DNA of 64,000 bases from Lytechinus pictus (GCF_037042905.1 NC_087247.1:42755920-42819919), one strand, 5' to 3'. Positions 24,850 to 38,498 are shown, counted from the first letter of the stretch. Notes: a model not told the origin generated them from the letters alone. A program made the numbers and translations.

Positions 24850-26852
24850 CAGGGTTGTAATAAAAAACGTTTTTTATTAAAAAAAACAAATAAAACGTTT
24901 TTTATTGTTTTAAAACGTTTTAAATCGTTTTAAAACGTTTTTTTTTCCCAACGAACGATTAAATTTTCTGTAAATCAATAAAACTATACATTTAATACAG
25001 TATTATTTAAGCTCTTGATGTTTTAAATACAATTTTGGAGTAAGTAAGAGACAACTACAATTTTTTTCACTGAATTTCCAAAAGAAAAGTTCATATTTTC
25101 CCCAAAATTACTAAATCATTGAAATTGAATGCAAAAAAGTATGTTGACATTTTATAAGTTTATTCCTCATACATGCACATACATTTGAATCCAGGGGGTA
25201 AGAAGAATTTGCACAATGTAAGAAAATGACATAATCTATAGACTAGTATGGGCTTTCAAAGCTTAATTTCATTTAATCTGCTTTATTTCATTTTAATCAA
25301 TTAAACCAATTTTAGTGCATGAAATACAAGTTGGGTTTAAATCTATAAATAAAGCCCTTATTTCTTTAATTGAAGAATTCTAATCAAAATATTTTTTGTG
25401 TGTTTGTTTTAACTTTTTTATATATTTCTTATGTACAGTTTTTTTGGTTAGGTTTTTTTTTTAATTGTTAATGGAAATTATTGGCGATAATTCCCCAATC
25501 ATGTACAAATATTGGTACAGGTACGAATGTTGGCGAAAAATTCACATTGGCTTTATACATGAAATCACGTAATTGAGCGATTCAGGGTCTGACATGCACT
25601 TGACATAATCGCATACCCATGCATGCATCCAAAAAATAGTCTAGAACAATATGGCGTGGCCCTGTCATGCTCATGGATTCATCATAGAAATTTTTAGGGG
25701 GCCATTACGGTCCTCTGGTATTGCTAGGGTTAAAGGTCAAGTCCACCCCAGAAAAATGTTGATTTCAATCAGTAGAGAAAATTCAAACAAGCATAGTGCT
25801 GAAAATTTCATCGAAATCAGATATGAAATAAGTTACATGTATGACACTTTAAAGTTTCGCTTATTTTTCACAAAACAGTAATACCATCTCAGTGATATGC
25901 AAATGAAAGAGTCGATGATGTCCCTCACTATTTCTTTTGTTTTTTATTGTTTGAACAATACAATTCAATTTTTACAGATTTGATAATAATAACCTACTTG
26001 ACTGAACCAAAAAATGTTAAAACCATGGTAATTCCACATGTTCAGGGAGGAATAAAACTTTATTTCACATGACAATGAGAAAATAACGAAATAAAAAATA
26101 AATAGTGAGCGAGTGATGTCATCAGTCCCCTCATTTGCATACCGACCAAGATATTTAATTGTTTTGCATACCAGTAATTAAGCAAAACTTTAAAATGTCA
26201 TAACTTTATTATTTTACATCCGTTTTTGAAGAAATTTTCAGCATAAATATACATGTATTTTTCTTGGGGTGGACTTGTCCTTTAAGGTTTGCTAGCTGAC
26301 AATCTTATACTGAATTAAACTACTTTTCTTCATCTTTACGAAGCGCAAAGTTTCACCTGCTTTTGTGTGTACATGTACCTCAAGAATACAATGTCAATTT
26401 TTTCAGTCTATTTGTAAAGTATTTTTATTATGCTTGTGCAACTCCTACTATTACACAATTGAGCTTATTTTAAATTGTGTTTCTTTCCCTGTCTAAAAAG
26501 TGAGCACAACACTCAGATGTTTGTTATAATGAGAATATTCTTACTATAGATTGATGTGCACAATTGAACAAGAGGATTTCAAGGAACATGACAAAGTGAT
26601 GGAGAAAGGAGGAATAAGAAGGAAAGAGTGGTGTTGAGAAAGAGATTTAGTAAGAAGAAAATAATATACCACTTAAGAAATAAAAGTATAAAAAAAATAT
26701 TCATCTAAAATCACATCCATGACCATGCATATTTATAACACACAAGTCTATGAGGCGTTTTAAAACACGTTTTTTATGTAAAAAAAACGGGTGTTTTAAA
26801 ACGCGTTTTAAAACATGTTTTAAAACACACCGTTTAAAACGTGCCAACCCTG
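24850..26852. mobile_element. About 2 kb element with CAGGGTTG ends and AAACGTTTT sub-terminal repeats
   Basis: The left end reads CAGGGTTG followed by repeated AAAACGTTTT-type palindromes (24860-24945). The right end mirrors this with GTTTTAAAACGCGTTTTAAAA-type repeats (26756-26840) and finishes CAACCCTG at 26852. CAGGG ends with sub-terminal AAACGTTTT clusters are typical of hAT-type non-autonomous elements. A CAGAAC hexamer lies near both outer edges but not in the positions needed for a clean 8 bp duplication, so the superfamily is unproven. The interior has no transposase frame and is interrupted by the TTAA element at 25730-26285. Confidence 0.55.
25730..26285. mobile_element. TTAA-flanked foldback MITE (556 bp)
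   Basis: It starts TTAAAGGTCAAGTCCACCCC and ends with the near-perfect reverse complement GGGGTGGACTTGTCCTTTAA, so the inverted ends match over about 28 bases with very few differences. TTAA at both edges fits the piggyBac-type target duplication. The arms continue as a degenerate inverted repeat: ATCGAAATCAGATATGAAAT-like sequence near the left pairs with AAACGGATGTAAAATAAT-like sequence near the right, and both arms contain CATTTGCATA-type motifs. It has no coding capacity. This TIR type is, as I recall, very abundant in marine invertebrate genomes. Confidence 0.8.
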
Positions 26853-27639
26853 CCAGAACTGTGTTTTGTTTGAAATATTGTTGAAAAATAGGCATATAGC
26901 AATTAAAAATCCTTTTTCAAGTCTATGTCGTTTCTTATTGAAAATAAAAGATGCAGCTTCTTAACCACCACAAATGAAGGGTTATTCCAATCAAATAGAG
27001 TAGTCGATATATTTAAAAAAATTGTTTAATCCCATGCTGCCAAGCATACTTTGAACTAACAATAACTTTATAACCTGTTTCATTGCTTAGCTATGTTTCA
27101 AACTACTTATTAGATGTTATAATTTTTTTTTCATATTCTGGAATTTGGGATATATTTAACAAAATTCAGAAAATGAATTGGCAGATTGTTCTTGGAAATT
27201 TTTGTTTTGTACTCTGCTTTCATTGCTCTTGTTCTGATTCTCAAGAAGATTTAGTGGTAATCCATTTTTATTTATAGAAAATATACCTTCTTATGTTTGG
27301 CAGCACCCAGAAGCCAAAACCTCAATCCCTCCACTTGAGCACAAATCTGAAACCAATATATTTTCCAAATGCTGAGTAATAAATTCCCCCGCTTTGTCAG
27401 AATCATTCTAATCTGGCTTGGCATGCAGGGACTAACGTACCTATTAGGATAAATTCATGACTCAGGTAGCGTCTCTACAATCCATGATTTTCATCTAATG
27501 AATCAAATTTAGCCCTTCATACCCAATATCTGATCTGCTTTACCCACCGTTTAAGCAGCAATCTGCATGTTTTGAAATTTAAAATGACGTCTTGCTGTGA
27601 TTAAAAGGGCTCTGAATAACATCATCACCTAAATTTAAT

Positions 27640-27860
27640 TCCCCTGAAATTGACATTGCTCGACGGACCATGTTGGGGTCTGTTTACCGATTATGGATTT
27701 CAGGGGGGAAATACTCAACTCAGCAGGTGAAATTGTCAGGGCAGGTGTTAATTGGAGAAGTATGCTTATGGATTTCATGTCGCCAGTATGTCGCATCTGA
27801 CAATTCATGAATTAATGTTAAATGGAACGTGAACGCAGGATAGATTAATTAGGATATTCC
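27640..27860. promoter_or_regulatory. Possible intronic enhancer-like block
   Basis: A non-repetitive block, richer in G+C and CpG than the surrounding intron. It contains CAGGTGTTAATTGG (an E-box next to a homeodomain-type core), a second GATTAATTAGG (27842-27852) and AATTCATGAATTAATG. The motif clustering suggests a cis-regulatory element; conservation cannot be tested here. Confidence 0.22.
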
Positions 27861-30800
27861 TGCTTTTTGCCGATTGCAGTATTAAATGTGATATTGATGA
27901 TTATTCTTGCTTTGGTTGTATATAAATTTCTTCCCATTGAAGTGACCTTCGTTCAATTTAATTCTAATCTTCTTGCTTTTTGCCAATGGTAAACACTGAG
28001 CTCTTTGATGATAAACTCAAAGGAGGTGAATAGATGTACATTTTTAAGAAGTGATCTACATGTATGATCGTAGTATAGTTTAGTAGCCATAAAATAACCA
28101 TGTGACCCAAATAATTATGAAATATTTTGTGCTCATTTTGGACTTGTTGTATTAAAAAAAAAAGGTACAATATTGTAAATGTTAAGTTCTGATATGGTCT
28201 TGTACAGGAGAATTGGCAGCTGTCTCTTTGAAATTGTCTGTTGGGTTAGTCACTTTTCCTTTCTTTTTTGTTGAATTTTTGTGTTTATTACACTATTCAT
28301 AGAATAATCTTTCTGATCAGAGAGTCACATTACAATGCATAATGAGTAAATTTACTATCAATGTTCTTTGATTCAGGTTGACAGGCAGTCACAACATTTA
28401 AGGAAAGCTTGTTATACTTGGCCAAACGTTCAGCATTGTTTAGGAATTTATTCTCTAAGCAGTAAATCCCCATAGTGATTCTCCAGCATGCGTCAGTTGG
28501 CAGGGCTGTGTACCTTTGTCAAGGTTTTTTTCTCTAATCTATTTTTCAGCAGCAATTACCAACAAACGGTTCAGATAGAAATGATTTATTTGATTGAAGT
28601 AATATATTTCCTTGTAGCCAGTCATTCCTTCATGGGATAGATGAACAATTAGATTTTGGGTGTTCTATATTTATCTTTTCATCTTTTTAGAAAGGGTCAT
28701 GGGTCTTTATCAGGATAAGATATGAAAACATTGAAAAAAATTGTAGCAAAGGTTTGGGGGGGCAAGTTTGTGATGATAAATTGAAATGAGTGATCATTTC
28801 TTTCATGCTCCTAGCAATATGAAATTTTAGATTTCTTATTCTGTGTATAGTAATGCAGAAAAAAAGAATTTTACTCTGCTGTTATACGAAACAGGTATGG
28901 TCACTACCCCAGGGCCCCAGATACCCATCTGTCATTGAACCGTACACATATCAACATAGCAGTTTGTTTGCTAACGGAAAATGTCATTAGACTTGACATC
29001 ATCACATTTCAGCATCACATCAAGTCATGTCTTCTAATGTTTCATACAGAGCATACACCCATGTCTTGTGCAGTAGCAAAGAAAATACTTGGCAGAATTA
29101 CAAGGGCTTAGGCAGGTAGTAGGGTATCACATAGTAAAATTCTTTCAAATCCTATTTAATTATATGCAATCATTTAATCGCTACTTTTCAGAATGTGTTC
29201 TGTAAGACCTGTGATATTTAGCGAAGTGCTTTCCATTTTTATTTAAATCCTTTTCAAGTGAGCAATCTCTCCTAGATATGAAATCATTTTGATCCTATCT
29301 ATGTATTAATGGAAAGAAATTTAAAAAATGGTCCAGTAATTGATTTCACAAGATTTGCCTTACCAAGCATTGTAAAACATATCCTGCCTGGATTGATTTT
29401 TTTTAAAAATCAGAAATCAAGAATATGCGTTTACCTACAGCTTAGTTATTTGTCTGTTATTAATGCAAGGCACTAGGTGATGTTTTACTGTATTTTTAGA
29501 GCCAATAGGTCATAATTGCTATTATATTTTTAATTGCATTTGAAGTGGTAATCATAATGTATTTTCTGATATTGTTAAGAGCCAGAAGCTGGGGAAATGA
29601 ACCCTGGCTTCCCCCTCTTGAGATCATTCTGTAAGCCCTTTGCTCCCAGGGATGTGATGACATTAATGTTTGAAACGGGAGGTTTGAGTCATGTGACGTT
29701 CCCCTCTTTACCTCTGTGTAAACTCTTGGCTCTCTCTCTATCTTGATATGATGAAGAACATGTTCTTAACATATGCTAGCCCTGGGACCCCAGGGCTGAT
29801 CAGGAGCGTGCTCTTGAACAAGATTTCATTTTAATGTTGAAGAATAGATTTACCATCATCGAGGGCCAACAGGGGCAGAATTAGTAAACCTCGTATCTCG
29901 CGTTGGTGGAGATACATAGATTTTTTAATTATTTTTTTCTTCATATCATGAATTACTTTTGCATCGTAGTTGTCTATGATTTTATTTTCATTTCTTATTT
30001 GTTGAAATGATTTATTATTGTCATAAAGTGAAGGTATATTTATTTCAGTTTAAGATTCCCTTATATTGCAAAGTCAGAAAATTCATGAACAGGACTTGGC
30101 CATTTCTGCAAAATTTGACATTAAACAGAAACAATCCGTTTAGAATCTACTGCATAACAATTGATAGAATTAAGGGACAAGTTGAAAATTGCTCTTTATT
30201 GCTTAATATGGCCATGCTTGTGGAACTAATTTCCTCTATCATGGGAATTAGCTCACAAACTCCATGTACTATTCAAACTAGTCATGTAGAAAAAAATGCT
30301 TTACAGGGTGTTATGATGTCTTTTCAGCCAAACTCTCTTCCTGCTATTTTTGCCAATGAAGTAATGTTGCTGTATTACACCCAATAATAGCAGGAAGAAA
30401 CCATTACTAGAAGGACATGGCTCTTAGGATCTTGTCATGGTGATAATCAAGGTTGATTTTATCCAGGGCCATGGAAATAAATAGAATGGCATATCTCATA
30501 CTTAAGAAAAAAGGAGCATGATATTTTAAGCAAAAATTTGACTTGGCAAAATGAAAATCATTGAGAATTACTGAGCCAATTCGTATTTAGAAATACCACC
30601 TTGAAATATGTTAATTTGTACCTGCTAGATCATGTTGAGAATATTCATTGTCACCCCCCTCCATTTTAGAAAAAAATAAAAGGATGCATTTACGATTTAG
30701 CCAATGTGATTGACTTTATTCAGAAGTATTTGGGTCATTTAGGGTTCAAAGAAATTCAAAATTAATGACTTGTTACAGGATTTGTATTCTTAACAATGTA

Positions 30801-33800
30801 CTAATTAACTTGAACAATAAACTGCTAATTTTCAACCATGAATAATTGAGTTAATAATTGAAATGATGCATTTCCAATCAATGATGCTAGACTGTGTTGC
30901 ACCTACCATTATACATGACGCCGTATGAATAATGTTCTACCATGGATGTACAACTAAACTAATATATCCCTGTTCTACAGTGAGCCATACGTGCTATGCA
31001 TTGCCTTTATATTGTTGATAGATTAGGCCCAGTTTCCAAAGAGTAATACAAAGACTGTGATTACTATCATATGTTACTGAAATCTTGACATTGAATAGAT
31101 CCCAGCCACTTGAATTAAATTTGAATAAAATTAAAAATCTTGAACTTAGGGTTTTTAATTTTACGAGAACTTCCCTAGAATGCAGAGGGTTTGGATGGGA
31201 TGATTGCAACCGCCCATTCCTGGTGCAACATATCGCTCAGACTAGATGCATTGATTTTGTTCTAATTGATTTTTTCAAAAGATGTTTTGATTAGTTCCAC
31301 ATTTATTGATCTCATGCTCCACTTTCCATTGGAATTAATGATATATTTCTTACTTCATTTTCTCTTTGAACAGATTCTCTGTTGCTTTTTGTCATGGGGC
31401 ATTTATTTTGTACTTTCCTTTCCTCTTCTGAGCTCACAAGTGATTACATCATTACGACCACTCAAATCCACTCACAAATATATTCTCTTTTTTCTGATCT
31501 TTTTCACAATCTCAGTTTTAATATAAAAATGTTTATATATATACATTTGGTTTCATCAGAAAGTATTAGTAGATCTATGAACTTTACATTAAACGCTGCC
31601 CAAGATGAATAAATATCATCTTTCAAACCCTTTGGATGACAGGTATCTATTACGTTAAAGAAATCAGATAAAATTCCCTTTTTAATTTTTCTTGACACTA
31701 ATAAAATAGATTTGCATAATGATGCTTTCTCCCTGCATGGTCATTTAAATTGCTTTATTTAGACTATACTTTATTTTATTTGAAAAAAATACATCTGGAG
31801 CCAGGAATATGCAATCCATAGATATGTAACTAAATCTGTGGTGAGATCATCTTTTCATATGGTGGTTTATGTGAATTCTAGTGGTCTGGGGAGAGAGAGA
31901 GGGGGTTAATCCACTATGAGTTCAACAACCATTGCCCAGCAATTGTTTTCCATTTCCAGTAAATTCCTATGGTTATTCTTATTAGTTTATGATTTGGACA
32001 AATTACCCTGTGAGGATCGTAGTGAGATACGGAGCTCTTACGTCAAAGAGCCCTCGGCAATCTCCTCTTGCAAAGTGCACATCCATTTCGATTGATTTAT
32101 GAACAATTTCACATTTCCTATCTTTCCACTGAAAAATGGCCTTGCCCCAATCTATTTACTTTTACAAGCCAGTATCCTGTCATACCATTTTTGCTGAGCT
32201 GGAAATGCTGTAATAAGATGAGATAGAAATCCATTCTATATCAATTATTTTGGGTTGCTGTATTATTGCCATGTAACTTGGAATCGCTTGCTATGTAGGT
32301 CAGCTTAATACACACTGACAGTGTGTGGTTTGAAGCTTTGATAAACAGATTTCATTTAGATTTGATCCATGCTTCTTGCATGCTGCTATGATGAAAAAAA
32401 ATCAATTCATTTGCATTTTAGACCATATGTTTAACTTTTTTGCAAAATGTGAGGTTTTATTTCCCAAATGGAGTAGCAGTTGAGACTTGTGATAGAGAAA
32501 AAAAAAATAACTTCATTCAATATCAAATTATGTAGATGAATATCACATTTTTTATGTTTATTAATTTCATATTTCCATTGATATTCTAATCTGTTGAATA
32601 CTTGTATCAAATTTTGTCATTCCCATACATGTGCTTTTGCACAGGGTCTACCTGTTTTAGTAGGCATGAGGGTTTATGCTTTTAGAAGAAGTATGTAGGA
32701 TTTCTGTATTTTCCTATTGCACCCATGACCAATTTTTCTGCAGAATGATACAGAGTCACTTTCCAATTCAATAATGGTTAATGAATCCTCCGTATCTAGG
32801 TTATGGAATTTTATATTAGATTTAGAAAGAAATTTATAACACAAAAGTTGTTCATCTATATATATATCGGCTTGAAGTGAAATGTGTTTTTATTAAATTT
32901 GTACCTCTTCCCTCCCCTTGTTGTAGTCATGGGGAGAATAAGTACTTGAAATAGACTGCAGCTTTGTGTTTGTATGGTTTATTTTTCACACTGGATATTT
33001 TGTTACAGATTTGAACAGTCCTGGCAAAATTTCAATTACTATAAAGATAGTATGAACAAAGGTCAGAAAATTGCAAATCAAGTCATTGTCAATTTCTTCT
33101 TCTCAAAATAAATGATCTATGTAGCAGACTCATCAGCTATCATTGATGTGTATTGACAATTGAGAAAATATATTTTTGGTAAATTTGCTATTTAGACAAT
33201 TCAATTTTGATTAATTAAAGACATTAATTCACTAAAGATGTGCATTTAATCACTACCTTAAACCACATTTTATATTTCTTTTACAGAAATATATGTGAAT
33301 TATATTAACATATTCACTTTACATTGTAATTGAATGTAATCGAATTCATTCATTGATTTTTTTATTGATTTATCATCCCTATACGACGCCAATAGCTTCA
33401 TCTCTTTCATACCACAATGAAATCTGACTTCACTGAAAATGAAAGTTACCCTCAATATTGCTGTGTAATGAGGTTATTATTATGAGGTTGCTTTGTTCAT
33501 CTGTCCTGGGCTTGAACTTGGGTGTTCTAATGAGGTTTTGATGAAAGATTATGATCAATTTGGGATGTGGAAAATGCAATTTGTCAAAAACAAGATTAGT
33601 GTGTTTATATTGTAATTGAAACCACATTGCTGAAAGATATTTGGATGTGCTCTTATTCAATAACAACCAATACCAACAATGAAATTTTCTTATATTTCTC
33701 TGAAATGATGGTGTTCCTCTTTCATTCATGTTATATTAATAGCTAGAGAATGTAGAGACTGATAATACTTTGTAATTTGTGTTATTATAATTGGGGCTGG

Positions 33801-34122
33801 AGTTTTTACATTCAGAAAAAAAAATATGTATGCAACCTGTAAAATATTTGCCACCCATAAGATGAGGGAATCGTGATGAAATGAAAACAATGATTATATT
33901 TTTCATCAGCACCCTTCTTGTATTCTGTAGTCTTGATCCATGAGATACTGATGCATGTTTTTGTACCCCAATAGTTTAAATTGAATCTGATCCACAATCT
34001 TTTTTAAATGAATTCTTTTTAATAGTGTATGAAATCTCATACATTATTGAATACCTTGAATTTCTCTATTTTTTAAAGCAAGAATGAATATTTAATATTT
34101 CCAATCTTTTTAATCTTTGTAG

Positions 34123-34297
34123 GCCCAACTTGGCAACACATGGAAGACCCCTGACATCGGTCACTTGGCCCTTCACTACCTATGCCCTGCCCTGATGAGG
34201 ATACTTCAGGATGGACTCCGCCCTCATAGTACCAGTTTCTTGGTGGGACGCATCAAGAACACAACTTGGACCATCGTTGAGGCTACTACACAACTTG
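34123..34297 (+). CDS. RUSC: RUSC exon 4: RUN domain core
   Basis: The acceptor is TTTAATCTTTGTAG at 34122 and the donor is CTTG|GTATGT after 34297. It has 58 full codons plus one base (residues 182-239). This is the most diagnostic exon: it reads AQLGNT, then DIGHLALHYLCPALMRILQDGL, shown here as DIGHLALHYLCPALM and RILQDGLRP, then TTWTIVEATTQLG. The order GHL, LCPAL, DGLRP, W..VEA..QLG is the signature of RUSC-type RUN domains. RUN domains are helical and in several proteins mediate contacts with Rab- or Rap-type small GTPases. For RUSC2, Rab1 and Rab35 binding has been described. The exon follows a 23.2 kb intron, the largest in the window. Confidence 0.95.
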
Positions 34298-37200
34298 GTA
34301 TGTAATATCAGCCGTCCTTATCCTCCCAACTTCGCATTTGTATTTTACTCTTGGATGAAGTCAACTTCTTTTGGCATTATGAATATTGTTCATTTAAGAA
34401 AAAAAAACATAAAAAAATCAAATGTACAACAACATTTTTAGTTTTGTTTTCAAGGCAGAAAATTATAAAGGTAATTTTGTAAATATATCGAATAAGCATT
34501 GGTAACATCATTTTTTAATCCTTTTGTTTTTAATTATAAAACCTAAAGAATGCATGTGCTACAAGCCACTGAGTTTAAAGATGAACCCTTTTATCTTTAT
34601 GTGACTTTGACACAAATCATTTTCAATAATAAAACCTGGAGAAATAATCATACAAATCTTGTATGTATAATTCCTTGATATTTACTTTCAGAAATTACAT
34701 CTATCATTCGCAGATGTAATACTTTTCACCACATTGGGACTTGTTGTCCTACATGCAGAAGATAAAGTTCATGCAGAGAGTGATTATGACTTGTTTCTAG
34801 GTGTTGACTAATAAGCACACATTCCATCAAAGAAATCTTATCAAGACATCTACTGTGCGACATGTTTCCTTATTTAGATCCTGAAAGTGTTAGAAATACC
34901 AAAAGGTATTGAAAAAGAGCCTATGTCTTGACATTCTACCAAGTCATCACTTTGCCAAGTGATACAATTGGGAAATGAGTAAGGGCAACGGGGCTGATAT
35001 CTCTGATGGCTAACGATGATGAAAGGATGCCAACACAGGCTGAAGTATGAAAATTGTCTCTCATCGTATAACAACAACAGAAACACAAGTAAACATATTA
35101 CGAAAAAGGTCACTGTAAGCTAAGAATAGACACTATGATATCATGTTATCGTTACACAGGAATAAACTAATTACAGCATGGAGCTTTGTGTCATTGCGTT
35201 GCAGAACAAAAGTAGCGAAAAGGCAAATCCACTGAATTTTTGTATTTCCTCTTTTCTAATTTAAAGTTGTGGTAGTTGTACGTATCAAGTGATATATTAT
35301 TCATGGGGACCTGTCTACGTGATGGATTATTGCTTCTTTTCCTTTACCATGGCTCAAAATTCAAGCATGCTATTAAATGATTGCTTCTTATACTCAAATT
35401 TCAGTAACTGACTTTTTTTGTGATCAAAATGCTTTATAGTCCTGATGTAAGTGAAGTTAAGGGCACTTCTTATATTTCATTAACATATAAAAGGCACACA
35501 AGAATGTTCTGAATTTCAATGTTATCATTTAACATGTTACCATTTAATGCCTTTGTGATTATGCAATTGATTGATTGTGAATAAAGAAGGAAAAACATAT
35601 AACCTAAAAATATATACCAAAAGTTTATTTTCAGTAGTCATGTACATGACAACATCAATTACGCAATATGACTGACTGTACATTGGAATATAGTCTAGAC
35701 AACAAACTTTATTGTCATTTGAAATATATTGAAAGAAATTAATGTTTTACCAAAATTCAAACAATGAATTTAGACTCTATTATCAATCTTTCAAAAAGCT
35801 GCGGGATTTGTGGTTTGGCTTATATGAACAGGGAAATAGTTGTTTTGCCTGGTTCTTCACAATATGGAGTGCCTCTCAGCATATTATCTTGTCCTAAGCT
35901 GCCCACTGTAAATACCATTCAAGGATATAACTCTCCATATAGCACGAATGCAGGAGTCAGGCCGCGTTACACAATGGAGGCAGGTCAGTGCCCGAAGTGA
36001 CTTGAGAACCAACCAAAGGAATAAATCTTTGATGAAAATGTAAGAAGATGGGACAGATGCCTGAGACACATGTCTGCCACTGTGCAGATAGTTTCATTAG
36101 GATTGTTATTAATTCAATGAATGGTACCCAACATCTAGTTTCCATTGACATAAATATGTCATTCTAATCACCATTCATTATCATTGTTATTCTCTGCCCT
36201 TCACTTCCTACTGTTCATTTTCTTGTAACCTTATATCGTAGAGTTCATGTATTGGGTGATTTTTATTTTTTCCTGTACTTGTGAATGCCTGACTTTGAGC
36301 ATGTAATGCATGGCAGGTAATTCTCTTCATCCATTATGTATGTATCCATGGTCAACCAGTCTGGCTCCAAGCTGAGAGCTTCATCTCAACCAAAAGCTTA
36401 CTCCGGAGAGCAAGAAAAAGGGCCTCTCTCTCTCATGAAAATGCCTACTCCAATACACTCTCTCTCTTTGCTTTTGCGTTCCCCATTCCCACGTCTCCCT
36501 CAAGTGGTTGTATTTTGATCCATTGGCTTGGACATTACAGACAGGATGGCGACATCCCTGTCCAAATAGCCCCTAGATTCGACTGCCGCCGCCCTGTCGC
36601 ATAACCTGTAACACTAGCTTGACATCAACTCTTTTTGGTGTGACAAGATGAAAGGGGGAAAAAAGCCCGATGCTCTCTGCCCTAGCGTCTCCTGGGTTAC
36701 TGAAATTCTGTCCCAGATACAAACCGTTTTTTCTTTTTATTGGGTAGTTTGAAGGGAGGTATAGATTAATCGTCTTAGATTTCATCTTGACCGTGTTTGC
36801 AGCTGGACGCGCGCGTGTTTGTCTGGCGACATGGCTTGCGCCATCAGATCTCTCCGCCAGTTTTAATTGTCTTAAGGGGGTTGTGTGAATTCAGGAGGTC
36901 TCCTCTGTGAATTGTCCCCTTTTAAAGCCATAGAGTATCTATTTAGCTCTGCACTTTGGGGATGAAACTTAGAGGAAATCATTCAAGGTTTTGCTGCTGT
37001 CCAAATTGCTTTCTGTGCAAGAGCAACATCTTAAGGCTCAATTACGATTTTAGTAGAGCAAAACAAATTTGTAAAGTTTAATCCTTATGAAGAAAGATAA
37101 AATGGACAAGAAGCAAAGTAGGCCTTTAACATAATTGGAGCATCCTTTTCAAGAACCAAGTGTTAAAAGACTGATATTGTTTTCAAATATTAGTCATGAT

Positions 37201-38288
37201 TTTTTATTCAAATATTTCACATATGAAACTCTCAAATAGGTATTTTAAAACTATAAATCCTATATTTTTAGGTCTCATTATGTTCATTTGTTTTTATTTC
37301 TTAAGCAGCAACTCCTATTATATCCACCTTGTAATCCAGTCAAGAATACAACATTGCAGTTGCCAACAGGTAGAATAGAAACAAGATGTCAAAATTCTGC
37401 CATTTAGTTGTCCTTGTAATTATGAAGTATCCAATTTATGCAGTGAATGCCCTGGTAAATAAGCCTAAGTACACTAAACCCAATGGCACAGATATACAGC
37501 TTGTTTTGATATCACAGAGATGTCGTGCATGAAGTATGGGTACTTATTGAAATTAGATTTCGCTACAACTAATTTGCTTAGATTAATGAGAAGATCCTTG
37601 AGCGTGAGTGTGATATATGATGAAGAGCAAGGCATCTGATGTCATTGGCCGATCCATGATGAAAAAGTGGCCTTTATGAATAACTTGCATCCAGAACAGA
37701 ATTGTAGTATCTTTATATATATAGATATTTATTTTATTGAAATAAAATGTGATATTAGGTTCTCATTTATGGTGCAAACTTCATGTTTCATCCATATCTA
37801 CTTACAGTGAGTAAAACTTTTAATTTGTCCATTTATCTTTTTTTTCTTGTGAGTGCTTGTATACTTCATTATCATCTACGTAGATTGTTTAAGCGATTCA
37901 TTAAAAACGTGTATTTCTGTCTGCATCAATTGCCTGTGCAGTATCAGAGCGTATCCCTAAAAAGGACCGAAATCCGATGAATATCCCATAGGCTCCTGTA
38001 CAAAATTTGTTGTTGAATATGAGACCGTATTCAACAGTCTAGTGCACACGTGCAAATGCGTGAAATATACAACGTGTACAACAGTGAAAGTAATGTGATG
38101 CGCAGCATAGAGCACAACTACTCTCAATGACGTCATAATAAACTACATGCAAGTCCCATGTCAACGACCAAATTTGATCCTATAAAGTGATGATGCCATA
38201 ATGTGATAAGTGATACGACATGTTCAATTGAATTTATCCCTCTTTTTTGGAGGGGGTGGGGGGTGGGATAGATGATAATAATTACATG

Positions 38289-38498
38289 TATATTGGACGA
38301 CTTTATTCATGGAATACCAGAAATATTCCACTCGTTAGGGCCAATATTCCACTCATCTGCGTTTTATGTTAATTTTTTTTTCGTCCAACCCTCTGCGCCT
38401 CAGAATAGTTAACTAGATAGATGGCGCATAATGAATGCTGTGTATTATTATTAACTCTTGGGTTATTTCTGGTAGTCCATTCTGAGCCATCCAATATA
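38289..38498. mobile_element. Small foldback element (210 bp)
   Basis: TATATTGGACGACTTTATTC and the following GGAATACCAGAAATA at the left are mirrored at the right by TATTTCTGGTAGTCCATTCT then GAGCCATCCAATATA. The imperfect inverted repeat is about 36-40 bases long. The middle contains repeated ATTCCACTC units (two copies about 22 bases apart). The size and structure are those of a MITE. A TA duplication at the edges is possible but too short to be convincing. Confidence 0.5.

Larger units (their letters stand above)
10921..34122 (+). other. RUSC: RUSC intron 3 (23.2 kb)
   Basis: Phase 0 intron splitting the RUN domain after its first helix. It contains a (CT)18 tract at its 5' edge, a possible LINE 3' tail (13400-13610, minus), a TCA-rich tract (21803-21960), a hAT-like non-autonomous element (22014-22562), a purine-rich strand (22865-23185) and nested elements at 24850-26852. 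Several non-repetitive patches may be regulatory (17100-17400, 18180-18680, 20320-20520, 27640-27860, 29570-29720, 32010-32110). No reading frame in it fits the gene's splice phases. Confidence 0.8.

Noticed and set aside
30007..30387. 126-codon forward open frame
   Set aside because: AT-rich and low in coding character, with no splice phase that fits the gene and no domain.
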